From JANYJJ01 sp043749975 (GTDB lineage: Bacteria > Pseudomonadota > Gammaproteobacteria > Burkholderiales > Burkholderiaceae_C), in contig JAYVCL010000067.1 of assembly GCA_043749975.1 (NCBI GenBank), positions 1-8,304 of the forward strand: a stretch of 8,304 bases of DNA, given 5' to 3'. Below are positions 7,701 through 8,304 of the stretch, piece after piece; the stretch's first letter is position 1, and each line of letters starts with the position of its first letter. The notes under the pieces were generated by a model. It was not told the DNA's origin, ran no database searches, and saw nothing but the letters and a program-made list of their open reading frames with translations. A program made the position numbers and the translations under genes.

Positions 7701-8085
7701 CGGCGTTTTCCGGGTCGTCTTCATGGGCTGTGCCGTAGCCGAAGACGGCGAGCAGGTTGTCGCCCGCGTACTGGAGCACCCGGCCTCGGTGGGCGGTGAC
7801 GATGGCGCTCAGGCGGCGCAACGCGCCGTCCACCAGCAAATGCAGATCTTCCGGGTCGAGTTGGCTGCCCATCATGGTGGAGCCGACCACATCGACAAAG
7901 AGCACGGTGACCTGCTTGAGTTGCGGGTTGGCGTCGGCCAGTTGATCCGGCGAGGCTGGCCAAGACAACGCCAGACGCTCGTTCAGGGCCGCGATGGCGA
8001 GGTCGACTGCGGCATCCCCGAGCAGGTCACGCTGCGCCTGCAACGAGACGATGGCGGCGGCAATCTGATCGGCGGTTTCGGCCAT
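4762..8085 (-). CDS. Class III nucleotide cyclase - AAA ATPase - TPR signalling protein
   Basis: A 1107-residue protein in three parts. (a) Residues ~55-237: class III cyclase domain with metal-binding Asp65 (VLFVDVVGS) and Asp109 (QYAGDN), and transition-state Asn184 and Arg188 (STVNIAARME). (b) Residues ~255-460: AAA/STAND-type ATPase with Walker A GDAGIGKT (288-295) and Walker B LLLLLDD ending at Asp422-Asp423. (c) From ~690: helical repeats including a regular TPR array. Catalytic residues are present, so it probably makes cAMP or cGMP, but the usual adenine-contacting Lys position is Gln105. No membrane segment is visible, so it is probably a soluble sensor whose ligand or partner binds the TPR part. 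The start was placed at ATG 8085 because MAETADQIAAAI resembles family N-termini. The frame is open to 8244, but those extra residues are basic and low-complexity, and the longest form would overlap the divergent gene at 8215. ATG 8145 is a possible alternative. Only a weak AAGAG precedes 8085. Confidence 0.9.
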   Translation of the reverse strand: MAETADQIAAAIVSLQAQRDLLGDAAVDLAIAALNERLALSWPASPDQLADANPQLKQVTVLFVDVVGSTMMGSQLDPEDLHLLVDGALRRLSAIVTAHRGRVLQYAGDNLLAVFGYGTAHEDDPENAVLAGLAVIDETRHLARQAQQSHGLDGFNVRVGAHTGAVLLGVGVDGEDSVRGSTVNIAARMEQTAPPGCFRISQDCHHHVRGLFDMSEQAPLAVKGMDKPLQTYLVQRARQRSFQPARRGVGDAATRMVDRVEESEQLRNAYRTRCTAGRAQLVALFLVGDAGIGKTRLLTEFSDWAARQPQGMSALTARATERRKGQPYGLLRDLLSSNLPLLDSDPAPHACAKWLTAMAPMLENAADAAVLGHLLGLDFSAHEAVRGIVGEARQIRDRGYHYASQVLAKAAGSGPPLLLLLDDLQWADDGSLDFIEHLSASHDDLPLLLVGLMRPTLYERRPAWNTGAGRHALIELPQLDARYSDELADALLERLDETPRELHQLIVDRAEGNPYYMEELVNMLIDQGAIVVAEPWHVQPEKLLGARVPTTLTGVLQARVDALPSELRLTLQHAAVVGHVFWDDALRSLGAHSESALQELIARQIVQARATSSLAGKREYSFKHHTLHRVCYDSVLKLPKRAAHAKVALWLAAQPGAAHLDLIAEHFEQGGDVPNAIVNWQRAAEAAASRYANAEALAHAQRALDLLLPGDLPADLARRYALCLLIAKVLRTQSERTRLALCLDELATLADRLGNDALRSEAAERRARFLSDGGDSTEALRVAQQALAWAPDDAPECAARAHLLIASALSTLGRSDAALPHAAAGLAAARKAGNPAVEAMMLNQMGMDANNRGDPGAAIDLFEQALTRHRQANNRSNEAGTLSNMAYAAFVLGDYAAAHAQFLQAGDLCRQVGQRQSEGIVHINLALVLQCQGDAAGAREYARSALELLRQAGDRLGQAAALRVAGHAELMLGEPASAGDHFSASRELFDELGLGHLAVEAITGLALLALAGNHIGAALGHVEVILNRQADGASLAGTDEPLRIGLVGHQVLAAAGDARADEVLAATHAELQARAAKISDPARRDAFLDNVPWHRELVRLWAVRSGA
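4987..5706 (-). repeat. Six tandem 40-residue TPR-type repeats in the cyclase protein
   Basis: Residues 794-1033 fall into consecutive 40-residue units: 794-833, 834-873, 874-913, 914-953, 954-993 and a weaker 994-1033. Most units share a small-residue helix A, a turn such as LGD or RGD near position 20, and a helix B ending in R-x-x-G or similar. The units at 834, 874, 914 and 954 are exactly in register. The 40-residue period, instead of 34, fits the longer TPR variants seen in STAND regulators such as MalT-like proteins. The DNA copies are diverged, so this is a protein-level repeat with a 120-bp period. Confidence 0.8.
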
Positions 8086-8214
8086 TCGCTGGGCTCTTGT
8101 AAAAAAAGCGGCAGGTGAGTCCGGCGAACTGTAGCAACCCACCATCTTCGGGCTGCGCCGCGAGCTGCTGCGGCCTTTGTTTTTCTGCCTGCGTTTGCCG
8201 GCCGGAGGCTTCCC
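8086..8214. promoter_or_regulatory. Divergent intergenic region between the cyclase gene and the gene at 8215
   Basis: These 129 bases separate two divergently oriented starts, so both promoters should lie here or overlap the neighbouring gene. The region includes a run of seven A (8101-8107) next to the cyclase start and a T-rich stretch at 8177-8185, both unusual against the GC-rich background. I could not identify a convincing -35/-10 pair on either strand. The role is inferred from gene layout. Confidence 0.4.
8204..8208 (+). promoter_or_regulatory. Ribosome binding site GGAGG for the gene at 8215
   Basis: GGAGG lies six bases (CTTCCC, 8209-8214) before GTG 8215, close to ideal spacing. 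It is the main reason for calling a gene in the last 90 bases and for rejecting the longest minus-strand start at 8244. Confidence 0.65.
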
Positions 8215-8304
8215 GTGAACACCGCCGTCGCGAGCATCCCCCATCGGCAGGAGCCACTTTCAGGGGCCATCGGCAAGCCCGCCCACCCCCCACTCGACAC
8301 CACC
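8215..8304 (+). CDS. Unidentified protein, first 30 codons only (3' end outside window)
   Basis: The frame runs open from GTG 8215 to the window's last base. It has a near-ideal GGAGG site upstream. Third codon positions are G or C in all but five of the 30 codons, as in the real genes of this window. The visible protein starts MNTAVASIPHRQEPL and is rich in Pro and Ala, with no hydrophobic signal segment. I do not recognise the family. It is divergent from the cyclase gene, so the two may share regulation. The alternative is that the minus-strand frame here is coding and this reading is a shadow, but the ribosome binding site favours the plus strand. Confidence 0.6.
   Translation, partial: MNTAVASIPHRQEPLSGAIGKPAHPPLDTT

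Noticed and set aside
6775..8118. A 447-codon plus-strand open frame across the cyclase gene
   Set aside because: It is the reverse-complement shadow of the cyclase and ATPase domains and shows no recognisable motif.
8086..8244. A longer cyclase start at 8244
   Set aside because: The added residues are basic and low-complexity, the family-like N-terminus begins at 8085, and the extension would run over the divergent gene start at 8215.

Overview
The window is GC-rich (G or C dominates third codon positions) and reads like a betaproteobacterial chromosome, probably Burkholderiales. This assignment is inference from base composition and gene style; no rRNA or other taxonomic marker is present. 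I see no tRNA, rRNA, CRISPR array, insertion sequence or phage gene.

Layout. (1) Positions 1-597, plus strand: the 3' end of an FtsH-like M41 zinc metallopeptidase, carrying its HExGH motif but missing the upstream AAA+ part, which lies outside the window. (2) Positions 684-4107, plus strand: a two-gene unit with a 1-nt gap. The first gene is an 844-residue fusion of a circularly permuted type 2 ATP-grasp domain with an alpha-E (DUF403) domain. The second is a transglutaminase-like cysteine protease with Cys188, His231 and Asp247. The alpha-E half contains an in-frame compound microsatellite coding for an acidic Glu-Thr tract. (3) Positions 4108-4287: a 180-nt leader with small inverted repeats and a strong ribosome binding site. 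(4) Positions 4288-4740, plus strand: a 150-residue, probably all-beta orphan protein. (5) Positions 8085-4762, minus strand: a large three-part signalling protein (class III nucleotide cyclase, AAA/STAND-type ATPase, TPR array) convergent with gene 4. (6) Positions 8086-8214: a short divergent intergenic region. (7) From 8215, plus strand: the first 30 codons of an unidentified gene, supported by a GGAGG ribosome binding site.

How the genes fit together. ATP-grasp, alpha-E and transglutaminase-like genes are a known conserved set. Comparative genomics by Iyer, Aravind and colleagues predicted that they form or modify peptide or amide bonds, but to my knowledge the product is not established. 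Here two of the three parts are fused and the third is probably translationally coupled. An M41 protease fragment lies 86 nt upstream on the same strand, so it may share a transcript. This is the part of the window most likely to hold undescribed biochemistry. The cyclase-ATPase-TPR protein looks like a separate cytoplasmic sensor and second-messenger module.
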